Origin: Planctomycetes bacterium B3_Pla
GTDB lineage: Bacteria; Planctomycetota; Phycisphaerae; Sedimentisphaerales; Anaerobacaceae
DNA length: 59,456 nt
Assembly: GCA_005223045.1 (NCBI GenBank)
Contig: NJBM01000027.1
Coordinates: forward strand, 1-59,456
Direction of reading: 5' to 3'
Below are positions 1 through 9,845 of this stretch, piece after piece. The first letter of the stretch is position 1. Each line of letters starts with the position of its first letter. The notes under the pieces are model-generated. The model was not told the origin of the DNA. It did no database searches and saw nothing but the letters and a program-made list of their open reading frames with translations. Made by a program: the position numbers and the translations under genes.

Positions 1-2
1 TG

Positions 3-1304
3 TTGGATTTCCCAGGAATGGATCATCTCTATATGCGGTTAGCCTGGGCTTACCTGGAACCAGAGGAAGGCCAGTTTGAGTGGCCTGTCATCGACCGAAC
101 CATTAACAAGTGGACTACCAGGGGACTCGGCATCGCGTTTCGAATCAGTTGCCGAGAGACCAGTACCGATCGCATCGAGCAACAGTATGCAACACCCCGG
201 TGGGTCATGGAGGCTGGAGCAAAAGGTGGATACTATCTCAAAGGCAAACAGATCGGTCCCGATGGCCCCTGGGAGCCTGCATTCAACGATCCGGTCTTCC
301 TGGAGAAACTGGAGAACTTTTTGGGGGCCTTTGCCGGTCGCTACGACGGCAAACCATGGCTGCGTTATGTGGATGTTGGAAGTATCGGTGACTGGGGAGA
401 GGGACACACGTCATCAGGCAGCCAAACAGAGTACGGCTATGACCAACGAAAGGTTCATGTGGATTTGTACTGCAAGTACTTTCAAAAGACACAGATCGCA
501 ATTTCAGATGACTTTGTCTACTGTATCCGAGATCTTCAGGATCGACAGAAGATGCATCGGTATATTCTGAAGAATGGAATCACCTACCGGGACGACAGCA
601 TTCTGGTCAATGGCTACTTGAGGGGCTACAGCGATACCTACACTGTTCGTAGCCCCGAGTTTTTTGCCGATGTCTGGCGTGTGACGCCGACCGTGTTCGA
701 GTTAGAGCATTATGGATCTGTTAAGCGGCATGGCAACTGGTTGGGTCGGTCGGGATCGTCGCTGGAGAAGTATGGAAAGGGCAAAACAGGAGCGGATTTC
801 TTTCGGGGTGCCTTGGGTCTTCTGCATGCGACGTACATTGGTTATCACGGCTATGCGCACGAGTGGCTCGCCGAGAACCCGGATTTGACAGTTGAGCTCT
901 TGAACCGATGCGGCTACTGGTATTTCCTCCACCGGCTGGAAGTTGCGGACGTATGGAAAGTTGGCACATCACAGACAGTCAAGACGGTTTGGGAAAACCG
1001 AGGAGTTGCCCCAGCATATCATTTGTATCACTTGGTCCTGCGACTCCAAGGCCCTGAGACAATCGATATGGAATTGGATTCCGGCAACCGAAGATGGATT
1101 CCCGAATCGGAAGGAAAGACCTACAGCAAGGACTACGAAATCGACATTCCCAGAACGCTTAAACCCGGTCGGTACGAGCTTAGGCTGAAGCTTTACTCGA
1201 GGGAGGAAAAGCGAGATGTGTTCCTAGCCCTGGATCCACGACTCTTGGATGACAGCAACTTCTACGGGATTGGGAAGGTGATCTTTGTGGATAGCACGCA
1301 ATGA
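3..1304 (+). CDS. DUF4832/beta-galactosidase-like protein, N-terminus missing
   Basis: The frame is open to the left edge, so at least 433 residues of a longer protein are visible and the true start lies outside the window. The visible part begins like the middle of a TIM-barrel glycosidase (a 'RLAWAYLEPEEG' segment followed by 'VDVGSIGDWGEGH'). It ends in a beta-sandwich-like region ('KPGRYELRLKLYSREE'). This arrangement is known from planctomycete DUF4832 and GH42-like proteins, which are expected to act on plant or algal polysaccharide, but no substrate can be read from the sequence. The acidic residues in the DWGEGH segment could be catalytic; that is an inference. The next gene converges on it with a 42-base gap. 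Fairly sure of the fold class, unsure of the activity. Confidence 0.6.
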   Translation: MDFPGMDHLYMRLAWAYLEPEEGQFEWPVIDRTINKWTTRGLGIAFRISCRETSTDRIEQQYATPRWVMEAGAKGGYYLKGKQIGPDGPWEPAFNDPVFLEKLENFLGAFAGRYDGKPWLRYVDVGSIGDWGEGHTSSGSQTEYGYDQRKVHVDLYCKYFQKTQIAISDDFVYCIRDLQDRQKMHRYILKNGITYRDDSILVNGYLRGYSDTYTVRSPEFFADVWRVTPTVFELEHYGSVKRHGNWLGRSGSSLEKYGKGKTGADFFRGALGLLHATYIGYHGYAHEWLAENPDLTVELLNRCGYWYFLHRLEVADVWKVGTSQTVKTVWENRGVAPAYHLYHLVLRLQGPETIDMELDSGNRRWIPESEGKTYSKDYEIDIPRTLKPGRYELRLKLYSREEKRDVFLALDPRLLDDSNFYGIGKVIFVDSTQ

Positions 1305-1346
1305 TCAATTGCCATGTGATTGGGAGGAAGTTGCAACTTCTTCGGT

Positions 1347-2756
1347 TCAGATCTCCCATCCCTTGCGAAAATGCCCGTGGATGACTGGCTCGATTTGCGG
1401 TGCGCTGGTTGCCTTCATGTTGGGTCCGTCCCAGTGGAGTGTGACGCCGGTTCGCAGGGCGACTACTCCGAGCAGGACGATCTCGGTCAGGCGCGCGCCA
1501 TACTCAAAGTTGGAGCTGGCTAGTGGGCCGCCTTTGCACGCGTCGATCCAGTCGCGACGATGGCCCCGAGAGCGAGGGATTGTCGGCTTGGGCTGCTCGT
1601 AGTCCCGCATTCTTTTCTCCGGGATGATCCGCGGAGATGCGCTCCAGGTGCCCGAGAGAATGGCGCCGTCATCCCCAACCAGCAGCGATCCGCCGCTGCG
1701 CGGCAGGTTCCGTCCGGGCTCCAGGAAATCCGGTCGCGGTGGTCGTATTCCGCCGTCGTACCAGAAGAGATCGACCGGCGGCTGCACGCCGCGTGCCGGG
1801 AACTTGTAGTGACACGTGGACGCTATGGGAGTTGTCTCCTTGCTGAGTTGCGTCGAACTGGCCTCGATCAGAGTAGGGTGCTCCAAGTCCAGAGCCCATA
1901 CGGCAGTGTCCAGCGTGTGACATCCGAAATTGCCGAGCTTACCGCCGCCGAAGTCCCACCAGTAGTGCCAGATCAGCGGCGCGTATGCGGGATGGTACGG
2001 CCGCTCCCTGGCGGGCCCCAGCCAGAGATCCCAATTCAATCCTTCCGGCACGGGCGGCGTCTCTTTGGGGCGTTCGGTAAACGCCGGTATGCGGTTTTCG
2101 CCGGCCCACGCGTGAACCTCGCGTATCTTACCGATGGCTCCGTCACGGACCCACTCCACGGCCCGCCGAATGTCGTCGGTTGAATGGCCCTGATTGCCCA
2201 ATTGCGTGGCGACCTTGGCCTGCCGCGCTGCCTGGGCGATCCTGCGGGCCTCGTACACAGAATACGTGAGAGGCTTCTCGCAGTACACGCCCTTGCCGGC
2301 GCGGATCGCCGCCATGCTGGCCACGGCGTGCACGTGGTTCGGTGTGGCCACTACGACGGCGTCAATGTCCTTGTCGGATCTCTCCAGCATCAAGCGAAAA
2401 TCGACATACACCTTGCAGCCGTGATGTCCCTCGGATCCGGCTTGGCTATAGTGGTCCTCGATTGCCTTCATCGCCGGCCCACGCCCGCCGTTGTGTCGAT
2501 AATAGAGATCGCTGTTGTCCCAAAATTGGGCCACATCGCAGATCGCCGTGATCTTCACGTCACTGTGTTGCAGTAGCTTCTTGATGTTGGCGATCCCCTG
2601 GCCCCCCGTGCCAATCAGCGCGACATTCAACTGGTCACTCGGTGATATGTGCCCGGGTCCGCCCAGGACGTGCCTCGGAACAATGCTCGCCGTGGCCAAT
2701 GCCGTCGATTTAGCGATAAACCTCCGACGGCTCAAATATTGTTCTCTACGTATCAC
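1347..2756 (-). CDS. Tat-exported Gfo/Idh/MocA-family oxidoreductase
   Basis: A 469-residue protein with a twin-arginine signal (SRRRFIAK near residue 9), followed by a Rossmann fold with the dinucleotide loop GTGGQG and the family motif EKPLTYS, whose lysine is usually catalytic. The middle and C-terminal part is the usual alpha/beta substrate domain. These enzymes oxidise or epimerise sugars with NAD(P), and the Tat signal indicates export of the folded protein. I chose the GTG start at 2756 because AAGGAG lies five bases upstream (2762-2767) and the twin-arginine motif then sits at the N-terminus. An ATG at 2810 overlapping the upstream stop would add 18 residues in front of the signal and looks wrong. 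It lies downstream of the C69 peptidase on the same strand and could be co-transcribed. The substrate is unknown. Confidence 0.88.
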   Translation of the reverse strand: MIRREQYLSRRRFIAKSTALATASIVPRHVLGGPGHISPSDQLNVALIGTGGQGIANIKKLLQHSDVKITAICDVAQFWDNSDLYYRHNGGRGPAMKAIEDHYSQAGSEGHHGCKVYVDFRLMLERSDKDIDAVVVATPNHVHAVASMAAIRAGKGVYCEKPLTYSVYEARRIAQAARQAKVATQLGNQGHSTDDIRRAVEWVRDGAIGKIREVHAWAGENRIPAFTERPKETPPVPEGLNWDLWLGPARERPYHPAYAPLIWHYWWDFGGGKLGNFGCHTLDTAVWALDLEHPTLIEASSTQLSKETTPIASTCHYKFPARGVQPPVDLFWYDGGIRPPRPDFLEPGRNLPRSGGSLLVGDDGAILSGTWSASPRIIPEKRMRDYEQPKPTIPRSRGHRRDWIDACKGGPLASSNFEYGARLTEIVLLGVVALRTGVTLHWDGPNMKATSAPQIEPVIHGHFRKGWEI

Positions 2757-2761
2757 TTGAA

Positions 2762-2767
2762 CTCCTT
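2762..2767 (-). promoter_or_regulatory. Ribosome binding site deciding a GTG start
   Basis: AAGGAG on the minus strand, five bases before the GTG at 2756. It favours this start of the Gfo/Idh/MocA oxidoreductase over the longer ATG start at 2810, which only overlaps the preceding stop codon. Confidence 0.7.
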
Positions 2768-2806
2768 GTCCAAATCCTGTTGCGATTTGTCCGACACAGC
2801 CTCGGA

Positions 2807-4522
2807 TCATCCATCGTCTGGCGCCGCGGGAATGACGGGCGCACCGATGGCAGGCAGCTTCGGCGGCGCTACCTCCGAATGGTCCACCAAATACCGAAAC
2901 ATCAGGTAGTCTACCAGTTCATGATAGGCGTAGCCTACTTGTTTCAGACAATGCTCGGCATAAGCATTTAAGAACCGTTCGACACCTTTGGTGCCCTCTT
3001 TGGCGGCAACCTCAGCGGCTGTTCTTTCCACATGCGCCTGGATATCGAAGAACGCTGCTTCGGCAGGTCTAAACATCCGTCGAATATCCTGCATCGCGTC
3101 TTGATATCTCAGGTTGTTAGCCAGGCTGAAAACCAGTCGGAAGTTCCACGGCGTCTGGTCCCTCCTGATCCGGGTATAGTCCGGGCCCTGATCCCACGCA
3201 TCCGGCAGATCGGTCACTCCGGCATAGACGGGGGCAAAGCAGCTCGTATAAGCCGGTCCATAGGCGAACCACAGGCAGTTCCCAAAAGAATCCGGCAGCC
3301 AATCTCGCAGTTGTGCGACAAAGACGTATCCGCTGGTCGGCGTACAAAGGGCGCGCTTTGGCTCGATCTCCAACAGGTCAAACAGCTCCGTTGGTCCCCA
3401 GGGACGTGCCAGAGGGCTCTTCTTGCCGTTGGGATTGAACGCCGGGTGCTCCGTAAGATCGAACTCGGTTCCTTCGTAGCCATCCCGCATAACAGCCATG
3501 AGTCTCTGGACGGTGAGCGGCTTGTCCGGCTTTACGGAGAATGGGTAACGATCCACTACAGGATTGCCTGTGGCCTTCAAACTCATTGACGGAGCAGCCA
3601 GACTCAAGGCCCGCCACTCACGCAGGGAGTTGTACGTGCCGCCCGGACCGCCATAGACGTCATGCCATACGAAGGGATCGCCCCTTCTCCAGATTCCGAG
3701 TTCCTCCGCCAGCGAGTGGATGTTGGGGGACGCCACAAACATCTCGCGGTCTTCCAGATCAACCTTGCCGATTCTGCTGCGATTGGCGCTGCAACCAACC
3801 TCCCCGTCCGGTATGCGCTGGGCGCACCAGACACCGCCGGGTTTGCCGCTGTCGGGTGTCCATTGCTGGCCCGGACCGAATATCTCCATGAGCCAGGCCT
3901 CTTTGTCGTCGGCAATCGGCAGGGCCACGCCGGCGTGGGGAGCGCGGTAGTACTGAAATCCGTACCGCTCGACCATGTCGCCGATTGTCCCGATTGCCTG
4001 CCTTGCGGTTTTGGCCCGCATCAAACCGTTCGCTATCAACGAGGTCGTCCAGTGATTGCTGTTAGGACCCACGACGCCGTGCGTACACGCCAGGCCAGAC
4101 CGCATGGGCAGGAATTCTATAGCGATGGTCAGGCCATGTTCGTTCATGCCGCCTGTGGTCATATTCTCGACATTGCCAGCCAGAATGATGCTGCGATAGG
4201 TCTGCTCCACAGGCAGATAGCCCACATGTTCATAGCCCTTACGCAGATTGGACAGGTATTCCTGATGTGTCTTGGGCCTGGGGAGATTCCAATACATGGG
4301 GAGCCTGGTGCCTTGGGGGTACTTCTGCGCAGGCATCACATAAATCAAACCCATGATGTCGCCGTCACACGAGCTGCTCATCAGAACCGAGCCATCGGAC
4401 GTCGCCTCTTTGCCGACCAGAATGGTCGAGCATGCGAAGATCTCCCGGGGCGTCCAGGCAAGCGATCCTATAAGCCCAATCACGACGATGAATCTCCCGG
4501 ATCTCTTATTGACAACATTCAT
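2807..4522 (-). CDS. C69-family dipeptidase (Ntn hydrolase), secreted
   Basis: 571 residues. A signal peptide (hydrophobic stretch about residues 10-24) ends just before Cys31 in FACSTILVGKEAT. In peptidase family C69 the cysteine exposed at the mature N-terminus is the nucleophile of the Ntn-hydrolase fold, and the following DGSVLM is typical. Family members cleave dipeptides, so the mature enzyme would act outside the cytoplasm on peptides or peptidoglycan fragments. The start is supported by AAGGAG seven bases upstream. The C-terminus is longer than in PepD-like enzymes and ends Pro/Ala-rich. It appears to be the first gene of a two-gene unit with the oxidoreductase downstream. The family call is confident, the physiological substrate is not known. 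Confidence 0.88.
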   Translation of the reverse strand: MNVVNKRSGRFIVVIGLIGSLAWTPREIFACSTILVGKEATSDGSVLMSSSCDGDIMGLIYVMPAQKYPQGTRLPMYWNLPRPKTHQEYLSNLRKGYEHVGYLPVEQTYRSIILAGNVENMTTGGMNEHGLTIAIEFLPMRSGLACTHGVVGPNSNHWTTSLIANGLMRAKTARQAIGTIGDMVERYGFQYYRAPHAGVALPIADDKEAWLMEIFGPGQQWTPDSGKPGGVWCAQRIPDGEVGCSANRSRIGKVDLEDREMFVASPNIHSLAEELGIWRRGDPFVWHDVYGGPGGTYNSLREWRALSLAAPSMSLKATGNPVVDRYPFSVKPDKPLTVQRLMAVMRDGYEGTEFDLTEHPAFNPNGKKSPLARPWGPTELFDLLEIEPKRALCTPTSGYVFVAQLRDWLPDSFGNCLWFAYGPAYTSCFAPVYAGVTDLPDAWDQGPDYTRIRRDQTPWNFRLVFSLANNLRYQDAMQDIRRMFRPAEAAFFDIQAHVERTAAEVAAKEGTKGVERFLNAYAEHCLKQVGYAYHELVDYLMFRYLVDHSEVAPPKLPAIGAPVIPAAPDDG

Positions 4523-4783
4523 AACTGTGCTCCTTCATGACCTCAAGGGGTGATCGCAATCCGTTTTCCATGTTTGACCCTTCATAATACCATTGGAACG
4601 GCGTGGAGTCGAGTGATCCGCAACCAGCACGCCCCAAACTTCGCTATCCTACCTGCGACTGGGGAGACTTGATTGGCTGGAGAAACTCCTGCGAGTTGAG
4701 GAAAGGAGTAGAAAGCCTGGCTTTTCTGGCCTGAAAACTATGAGCCTCTGGATTGTTAGGAACAGCACTCTTGGGGACGCGAC

Positions 4784-5367
4784 TCAAACGGAAGCTGTGG
4801 ACTCTCGAATAGCTTGAAGATTCCCCACTGGTACAAGATAGATAGCAAGTGTGATTTTTCCGTTGGGCTTGTCGACGCTTATCTTCTCGACACATTGTCT
4901 AAGGGCAACAAGTTTTTCCTGGGGCACACCCTCACGGAGAACGAATTCGAGACCGGCTAAGAACCTCATCGAATCCGACACTATGCTATTGATTTCATCC
5001 CGCGAGAGTGAAAGCTGATCCAGTTCTTCGAGCCTGGCTTCGAGTTGATGTTTCTGCTGTTTCAGTTCGCCCAATCGCCGATCCACGAACTCTCTATTGG
5101 CCGAGGTTATGTTGTCCAGCAGGTTGTTGATGGTCTTGCTGATCTTATCGAGTTTTCGCTGGGCTCGTTTGCGAGCAGCAACGAATTCTTCTGCTTCTGA
5201 GCCGATCTGAGCCTTCACAGCTTCAGCCAATTTCGTTCGCCCCCCCTTGCCCAGTAATGGCCTATAGGAATCCAAGACCATCTTGATAACCGTTTCCTCC
5301 AGGACCTTCTGCGGGACAAGATTCATTTCACAGATGCTCCTGCCCTTAGCAATGTATCCTCCACAGC
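4784..5367 (-). repeat. Recombinase 3'-end repeat, copy 1 (intact gene)
   Basis: The final 584 bases of the intact serine recombinase gene, from the zinc-ribbon CGG codons to the stop, have a colinear and highly similar partner of equal length at 58494-59077. The encoded residues differ at only a small fraction of positions, so the two genes separated recently. Confidence 0.85.
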
Positions 5368-6631
5368 CATAATAGAACGTCTTCACCCGCGTGCCATCTA
5401 ATCGCTTCTTGCCTTTGGCTTTGGTGACGCCCTGATACCGACTACCGCAGAGACTGCATTTCATCAGACCCGAAAGAATGAACCGACTGCGTTGGCCATT
5501 CCAGGTTTTTCCATGAGTATTAGCTCTTGAGAAGCGCTGGCACTGCTCTATTGAATTGGGATGACTTTCAAGCCTTTGCCTGATCTGCTCAAACAGCCGC
5601 CGGCTTATCAATGGTGGATGAGCATCACGAACGACAATCCAGTCTTCCTTCTGATTGGGCACTAATCGTGCTCCATGTACATTCTCTCGGTCTACCGCCT
5701 GTCCATGAATGATCTTGTGGAATCTGCCATCCCTGCGGCGATTCCAGACCATATCGCCCACGTAGATGGGATTAAGCAGGATAGCTCTTATGGTAGTGTC
5801 GGTCCATTTGCCACTGTAGATGTGTGACCACTTTGGACCGCGAGGCGTCGGGATGCTTTGGCGATTGAGAGTATCGGCGACCGATCTGTAGCCTTTGCCT
5901 TGGTCGGCATACATTTTGAAGATGTTCTTGATGACTTTTACCCGTTCGGGCTCGCTCAGCGTGAGTTTGGCGTAATCGCGTTTTGAGATGCTAAGCGATT
6001 CTCCCCGGGCCAGAGTCCTGATTGCCTTTCCGTTCTCATCCAAGACTTCTTTGGAACCATCTGGCATATACCTAAGAATCAACAGGAACTTTCCCTCACA
6101 GTTCTCATATCTTAGATCATATCCATGGGGCGGCACTCCGCCCATCCAGCAGCCGGTGTCGGATTTTGAAAGAAGCCCTCTGATAGTCACCTTTGAAAGG
6201 TCTTTGGATTCCTGCCTGGCCTGCCATTGTTTCACTGGCCTTAGAAGATCGTCTGTGGTGTCTCCGTTGAAGTTCTCACTAACGTAACGAACCTCCACAC
6301 CATTGGCCCGGAGGATGTGGCGGTAATATCCAGCCTCATCGTTATCGACTCTTCCGAACCTCTTCACATCATAAACCACGATGATATCGAATCTGTGCTT
6401 GGGACTCTGGGCATCATCGATCATCTGAAGAAAGGCCCTTCTTCCAAGCGTGCTTGTGCCGCTAATGGCGTCGTCGACATAGAACTTGGCAAGTTTAAGA
6501 CCGTGCTCAACAGCGTATTGTTCGAGAGCTTTCTTCTGGTCCGGGATGGATTGCTCCTGGCGGTCCGTGGAGCGGCGGACGTAGCCTACTGCCCGGTTTT
6601 TCTGGTGGGTATTTGCGTTCTGTCGAATCAT
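4784..6631 (-). CDS. Large serine recombinase
   Basis: 615 residues. The N-terminal resolvase domain (about 13-150) carries the catalytic serine in YVRRS (Ser21) and the DDAISGTS and DVKRFGR motifs. It is followed by the Recombinase domain (about 190-300, with YSGKWTDTTIRAILLNPIYVG), a zinc ribbon (CSLCGSRY ... CGGYIAKGRSICEMN) and a long coiled coil (about 470-550). This is the layout of phage and ICE integrases of the large serine class, which insert and excise circular DNA at att sites. It stands at one end of a run of phage-like genes (6821-12919), so it is probably their integrase. The last 584 bases recur at 58494-59077, where the gene is broken. Confidence 0.92.
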   Translation of the reverse strand: MIRQNANTHQKNRAVGYVRRSTDRQEQSIPDQKKALEQYAVEHGLKLAKFYVDDAISGTSTLGRRAFLQMIDDAQSPKHRFDIIVVYDVKRFGRVDNDEAGYYRHILRANGVEVRYVSENFNGDTTDDLLRPVKQWQARQESKDLSKVTIRGLLSKSDTGCWMGGVPPHGYDLRYENCEGKFLLILRYMPDGSKEVLDENGKAIRTLARGESLSISKRDYAKLTLSEPERVKVIKNIFKMYADQGKGYRSVADTLNRQSIPTPRGPKWSHIYSGKWTDTTIRAILLNPIYVGDMVWNRRRDGRFHKIIHGQAVDRENVHGARLVPNQKEDWIVVRDAHPPLISRRLFEQIRQRLESHPNSIEQCQRFSRANTHGKTWNGQRSRFILSGLMKCSLCGSRYQGVTKAKGKKRLDGTRVKTFYYGCGGYIAKGRSICEMNLVPQKVLEETVIKMVLDSYRPLLGKGGRTKLAEAVKAQIGSEAEEFVAARKRAQRKLDKISKTINNLLDNITSANREFVDRRLGELKQQKHQLEARLEELDQLSLSRDEINSIVSDSMRFLAGLEFVLREGVPQEKLVALRQCVEKISVDKPNGKITLAIYLVPVGNLQAIRESTASV

Positions 6632-6820
6632 GTAAATATCGCCTATGAAAAGAGTTACAATCAGTCCTATAGAGGCTTATATGGGCGGGTATATCAAGAC
6701 AATATTGGCTTATTTGCCCGGATATTTGCGATTTTTAGGCAGATCTTGGAATTGTGGGCGAAAGGGAGACTGCTTTCGGCTAACTGGGCCGTGTTTCCGC
6801 TTTTCTGTTAATCCCGTCTG

Positions 6821-7852
6821 TTAATCCCGCTGCGGAATGTCCTCAAGACTATCGGCGCTGATGAACTCAACCTGTGCCAGTTCGCTCACGATGCACTGCT
6901 TGAACTGTTGAAAATCTTCCTCGGTAGTCATGTAAAAACGCAGACATCTATCATCGTCGACCTGTTCGATTTCAAGCTCTGGACCTAGTTTCTTTCTCCA
7001 TAATGAGAGGTCATCGGCAAACCGTCCTCTCTGCCAGACGTAGGCTTTGTTTTTGCGGGCTCTTACAGAGAAGCGGCGTTTTCCAGCCAACCGGTAAACC
7101 AGAGTTCGCCTGTTAAGGTTGTTCTCACAACCTGAGTTTACCTCTGCAAGAAAGAACGCTTTCAATGCCGCATTAACTATCGTTACCAGCGCGGCCTCCC
7201 AATCGCTCCAGCGCTTGCGCGACTTGCCGCGACGGCTGCGGCGCTTCGCATACTCCCGTAATTCGGGGGCAGGGTAAATGCAGGTGCAGCTCAAGTATTC
7301 CAACTTGCTGTCAGCAGCCAATTTCAGTTGATAGCATCGGATATCCAGGTCGTACTGTTCGCTCAACCATTCAGCCGTGGCAAGCACTTCAAAGTCAAAG
7401 GCTTCGGCCAGGAGCACGATTCGCTGCCGTTGATTCAGTGCCGACATATCTGTGTCAAGGAATTCCTCAATCTGCTCTTGTGCCTCTTCGGCGGACACGC
7501 CACTAAGGATACTTAAACCGTCGATCAATTGTTGTGGCTCCCACTTCGAGACCATGGCTGCGTAACTCAGAGCCTGCAGCAATTGAAGCCGGTCATTACC
7601 GCGTTTGATTTCGATGATCACAGCCGCCGCATCCTTATCCACAGAAAGTAGGTCAATGCGGTCATCGACAACATCGGTGGGGCAGACCTCCTCACCTACC
7701 AATAAGAGCTTTTCGCCCATCTCGGCAAAGAACGCCTCAGCGTTCTGCCGGATCAGCTGCTGCAGGTCATAGCGTTCCGTTAGGCCCGCCTCACTAAGTG
7801 ACTGGTTTGTCATTGGTGTCAGCGATTTCTGGTTTCTGTCAATTCGTAACAT
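6821..7852 (-). CDS. PD-(D/E)XK (NucS-like) nuclease-domain protein
   Basis: 343 residues from the ATG at 7852, which has AGGAG five bases upstream. The N-terminal half shows a PD-(D/E)XK nuclease core: DRIDLLSVDKDAAAVIIEIKRG is quoted here in two parts, DRIDLL (Asp67) and IIEIKRG (Glu81, Lys83). This spacing is like that of NucS/DUF91-type endonucleases. A basic linker (AKRRSRRGKSRKRW, about residue 205) precedes a C-terminal domain of unknown type. It would cut DNA, perhaps branched or mismatched. It lies between the recombinase and the terminase genes and is probably island cargo: repair, defence or phage interference are all possible. Nuclease fold fairly sure, role unknown. Confidence 0.65.
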   Translation of the reverse strand: MLRIDRNQKSLTPMTNQSLSEAGLTERYDLQQLIRQNAEAFFAEMGEKLLLVGEEVCPTDVVDDRIDLLSVDKDAAAVIIEIKRGNDRLQLLQALSYAAMVSKWEPQQLIDGLSILSGVSAEEAQEQIEEFLDTDMSALNQRQRIVLLAEAFDFEVLATAEWLSEQYDLDIRCYQLKLAADSKLEYLSCTCIYPAPELREYAKRRSRRGKSRKRWSDWEAALVTIVNAALKAFFLAEVNSGCENNLNRRTLVYRLAGKRRFSVRARKNKAYVWQRGRFADDLSLWRKKLGPELEIEQVDDDRCLRFYMTTEEDFQQFKQCIVSELAQVEFISADSLEDIPQRD

Positions 7853-8279
7853 CACATCTCCTAACCGGTCCCTGGTTGTGATTTAAACAATGGTTCGAGA
7901 GCGTTCCCCGCAGGGACCAAAAAAAGGAGCGCCAAACCAAGGCCACTCCTCTAACCCCACCACAGGGTACGACAGAATAGCACTCAGCCGACGCTCCCGT
8001 TTCGGGAGCGCGACCCAAGTACTGCTTTTGTCGTTAAAAGCCCGAACGCTAATGTGGTGTTTTAGAGGAAGCAGCTACCTGATGCTCGCGCATCTTTCAA
8101 ATTGTCAAATGCGGGTTGGTACCCGCCTGAAGTTCTCAAATTCTCCTATTATAATCTGTCAATATTTGCATCCGGCCACGATGGTCGGGCACACTTTCTA
8201 TATGCGATATCACACACAATTTGTCAAGTGTCAAATAGCTCGGCAGCAATCGTGGTCCCACAGTTGCGTTCAACCAAAT
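7853..8279. other. Non-coding gap with a strong hairpin
   Basis: 427 bases between the nuclease gene and the terminase stop. It holds the perfect hairpin at 7992-8010 and AT-rich sequence. I see no RNA gene, and the open frame on the plus strand here (from 7890) looks like chance. Confidence 0.5.
7992..8010. terminator. Hairpin, possible terminator of the packaging genes
   Basis: CGCTCCCG, TTT loop, CGGGAGCG: an eight-base-pair perfect stem with a three-base loop, about 270 bases past the terminase stop. No T-run follows on the minus strand, so a rho-independent terminator is only a possibility; it could also be a protein-binding dyad. Confidence 0.35.
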
Positions 8280-9845
8280 CTAGAATCTCCCCACACGAAT
8301 CTCTTTCATTCCCGCAACCTGCATCGCCATTTCCAGAGCATCAGGGCCGTCGTCGTTTTTGGCCAGGGGGAACTGAGTGAGCTGGCTCAGCAGCAACGTG
8401 TGTTTTCGACAGAAACGCAAGTTGCCCTGTTTCACGTAGGGTTCCAGACACGCTATTCTAGACTGTTTGTTTGACCTGCTGGTGATTTCATGAACGATCA
8501 GTCGTCTTCCATATGCGACAATGCTTCGCTTGAGGTCATCGACCATAAGCTGCTGGAAGTTGTTGCTTTCGATTGCGAATTTCTGGAACTCATATATCCT
8601 GGCGTAGTCTGTTATTTTGTCTATTGCCCCGCTGGGAGCGAGATGCGAGAGATTGGCGGCAATGACATAATTGATCTTTGTGATATAGTTCCTAAGCAGT
8701 ATGACTATCGCCGTGTAATCACCTCTTTTGTTCTTACCCATACTGGGATCACATGCTCCATAGAACCGAGCTTGTGAGCCCATACATTGGATCAGATGCT
8801 GGAGGTCCCGGTATTTATCATCCCAGAACGTGAAGTCTTCTTCTTTGAACATGCATAGCTGTGGATCAATAGGTTCATTTTGCTTTTCGCTCTGGAAACT
8901 CCGCAGGCCCTCGGTCTCCCGTATAAACATAAGATCGTAGTAACTCTCCCGGTCAGCCCACAGCACCTCAGTCCCTTCCAGCATTTGTTGGCGATTGGCC
9001 TCAAAAAACGACTTAGCTGCATCCCGACCGCAGGCCCCTTCGTAATCTTCATGAGTTCTGAAGATGGATGTCCATTTCTCCCAGAGCTGCGGATTGCTGC
9101 TGAACTGTTTGACCGCTTTGTATTTCCTGCCACGCCAGCCGGCTCTGCGCAAGCGATCGACAAGGGTAGCCAACAAAGAATCCTGATGAAGGATAGTACC
9201 GATTACCACAACATTTGTGTGCGGATGGCCGGTATTTAACAGAGTTTTGCTGAACCAAGAGCTTAGTTTGTCTCTTTGTTCTTCGGATTCGGCCTGTTCT
9301 ACATTTTCCAGATCATCTGCTATGATAAGGCCGGGCCTGTCCTTGTCATGCTTTATGCCGCGCGGGTTTTGGCCTACACCGTATACACAGATCATCGCGC
9401 CATTAGGCAGCTGTATTTTGTTGTCTCGCCACGGCTTGGGCTTCTTGCCTCTGCAGATTTCCGGGAAATCAAGGACTATGAGTGAATTGTTTTTCAATTG
9501 ATGTTTGATATCTTTGAGCAGGGTTACAGCCTGCTCCTGTGTATTGGATGCAATCAGAATCAACCTTTCCTTAAGATAAAGAACGCACCAGAGCGCGTAA
9601 ACCAGACTGACAATAGTGCTTTTCGCATGACCGCGAGGCGCTGCTATAGCATGCCTTGCCTTTCTCTTATCAGTCATCTCAAGCAGCAGGCCAAATATCT
9701 GCTCGTGCATTTGAGAAAAGGGCTCATTACAGTTTTTCTTCATGTAGACTTCGGCAAACGCTCGAGGTGACTGAGAGCCTAGCCTGCGGCGATGACGACT
9801 GAGTTCAGTTGATAGCACATTTATGGCATCATTTGGCTGTTTCAT
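8280..9845 (-). CDS. Phage terminase, large subunit
   Basis: 521 residues. ATPase domain: Walker A-like APRGHAKST (residues 69-77) and Walker B LIIADDLE (173-180). The nuclease domain follows, with an acidic residue in GACDPSMGKN and the C-terminal DGPDALEMA. These features define the motor that cuts phage DNA and pumps it into capsids. The start is supported by AAAGGAG six bases upstream. It overlaps the end of the small-subunit gene by 17 bases, showing translational coupling. Length and motifs are complete, so the gene looks functional, yet no portal, capsid or tail gene follows downstream. Confidence 0.9.
   Translation of the reverse strand: MKQPNDAINVLSTELSRHRRRLGSQSPRAFAEVYMKKNCNEPFSQMHEQIFGLLLEMTDKRKARHAIAAPRGHAKSTIVSLVYALWCVLYLKERLILIASNTQEQAVTLLKDIKHQLKNNSLIVLDFPEICRGKKPKPWRDNKIQLPNGAMICVYGVGQNPRGIKHDKDRPGLIIADDLENVEQAESEEQRDKLSSWFSKTLLNTGHPHTNVVVIGTILHQDSLLATLVDRLRRAGWRGRKYKAVKQFSSNPQLWEKWTSIFRTHEDYEGACGRDAAKSFFEANRQQMLEGTEVLWADRESYYDLMFIRETEGLRSFQSEKQNEPIDPQLCMFKEEDFTFWDDKYRDLQHLIQCMGSQARFYGACDPSMGKNKRGDYTAIVILLRNYITKINYVIAANLSHLAPSGAIDKITDYARIYEFQKFAIESNNFQQLMVDDLKRSIVAYGRRLIVHEITSRSNKQSRIACLEPYVKQGNLRFCRKHTLLLSQLTQFPLAKNDDGPDALEMAMQVAGMKEIRVGRF

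Noticed and set aside
3662..4540. Long open frame (292 codons) on the plus strand opposite the C69 peptidase gene
   Set aside because: Antisense to a gene with clear motifs, signal peptide and ribosome site; its product is Arg/His/Pro-rich with no family likeness.
7890..8474. 194-codon plus-strand frame between nuclease and terminase
   Set aside because: Overlaps the terminase 3' end, no ribosome site, low-complexity basic product.
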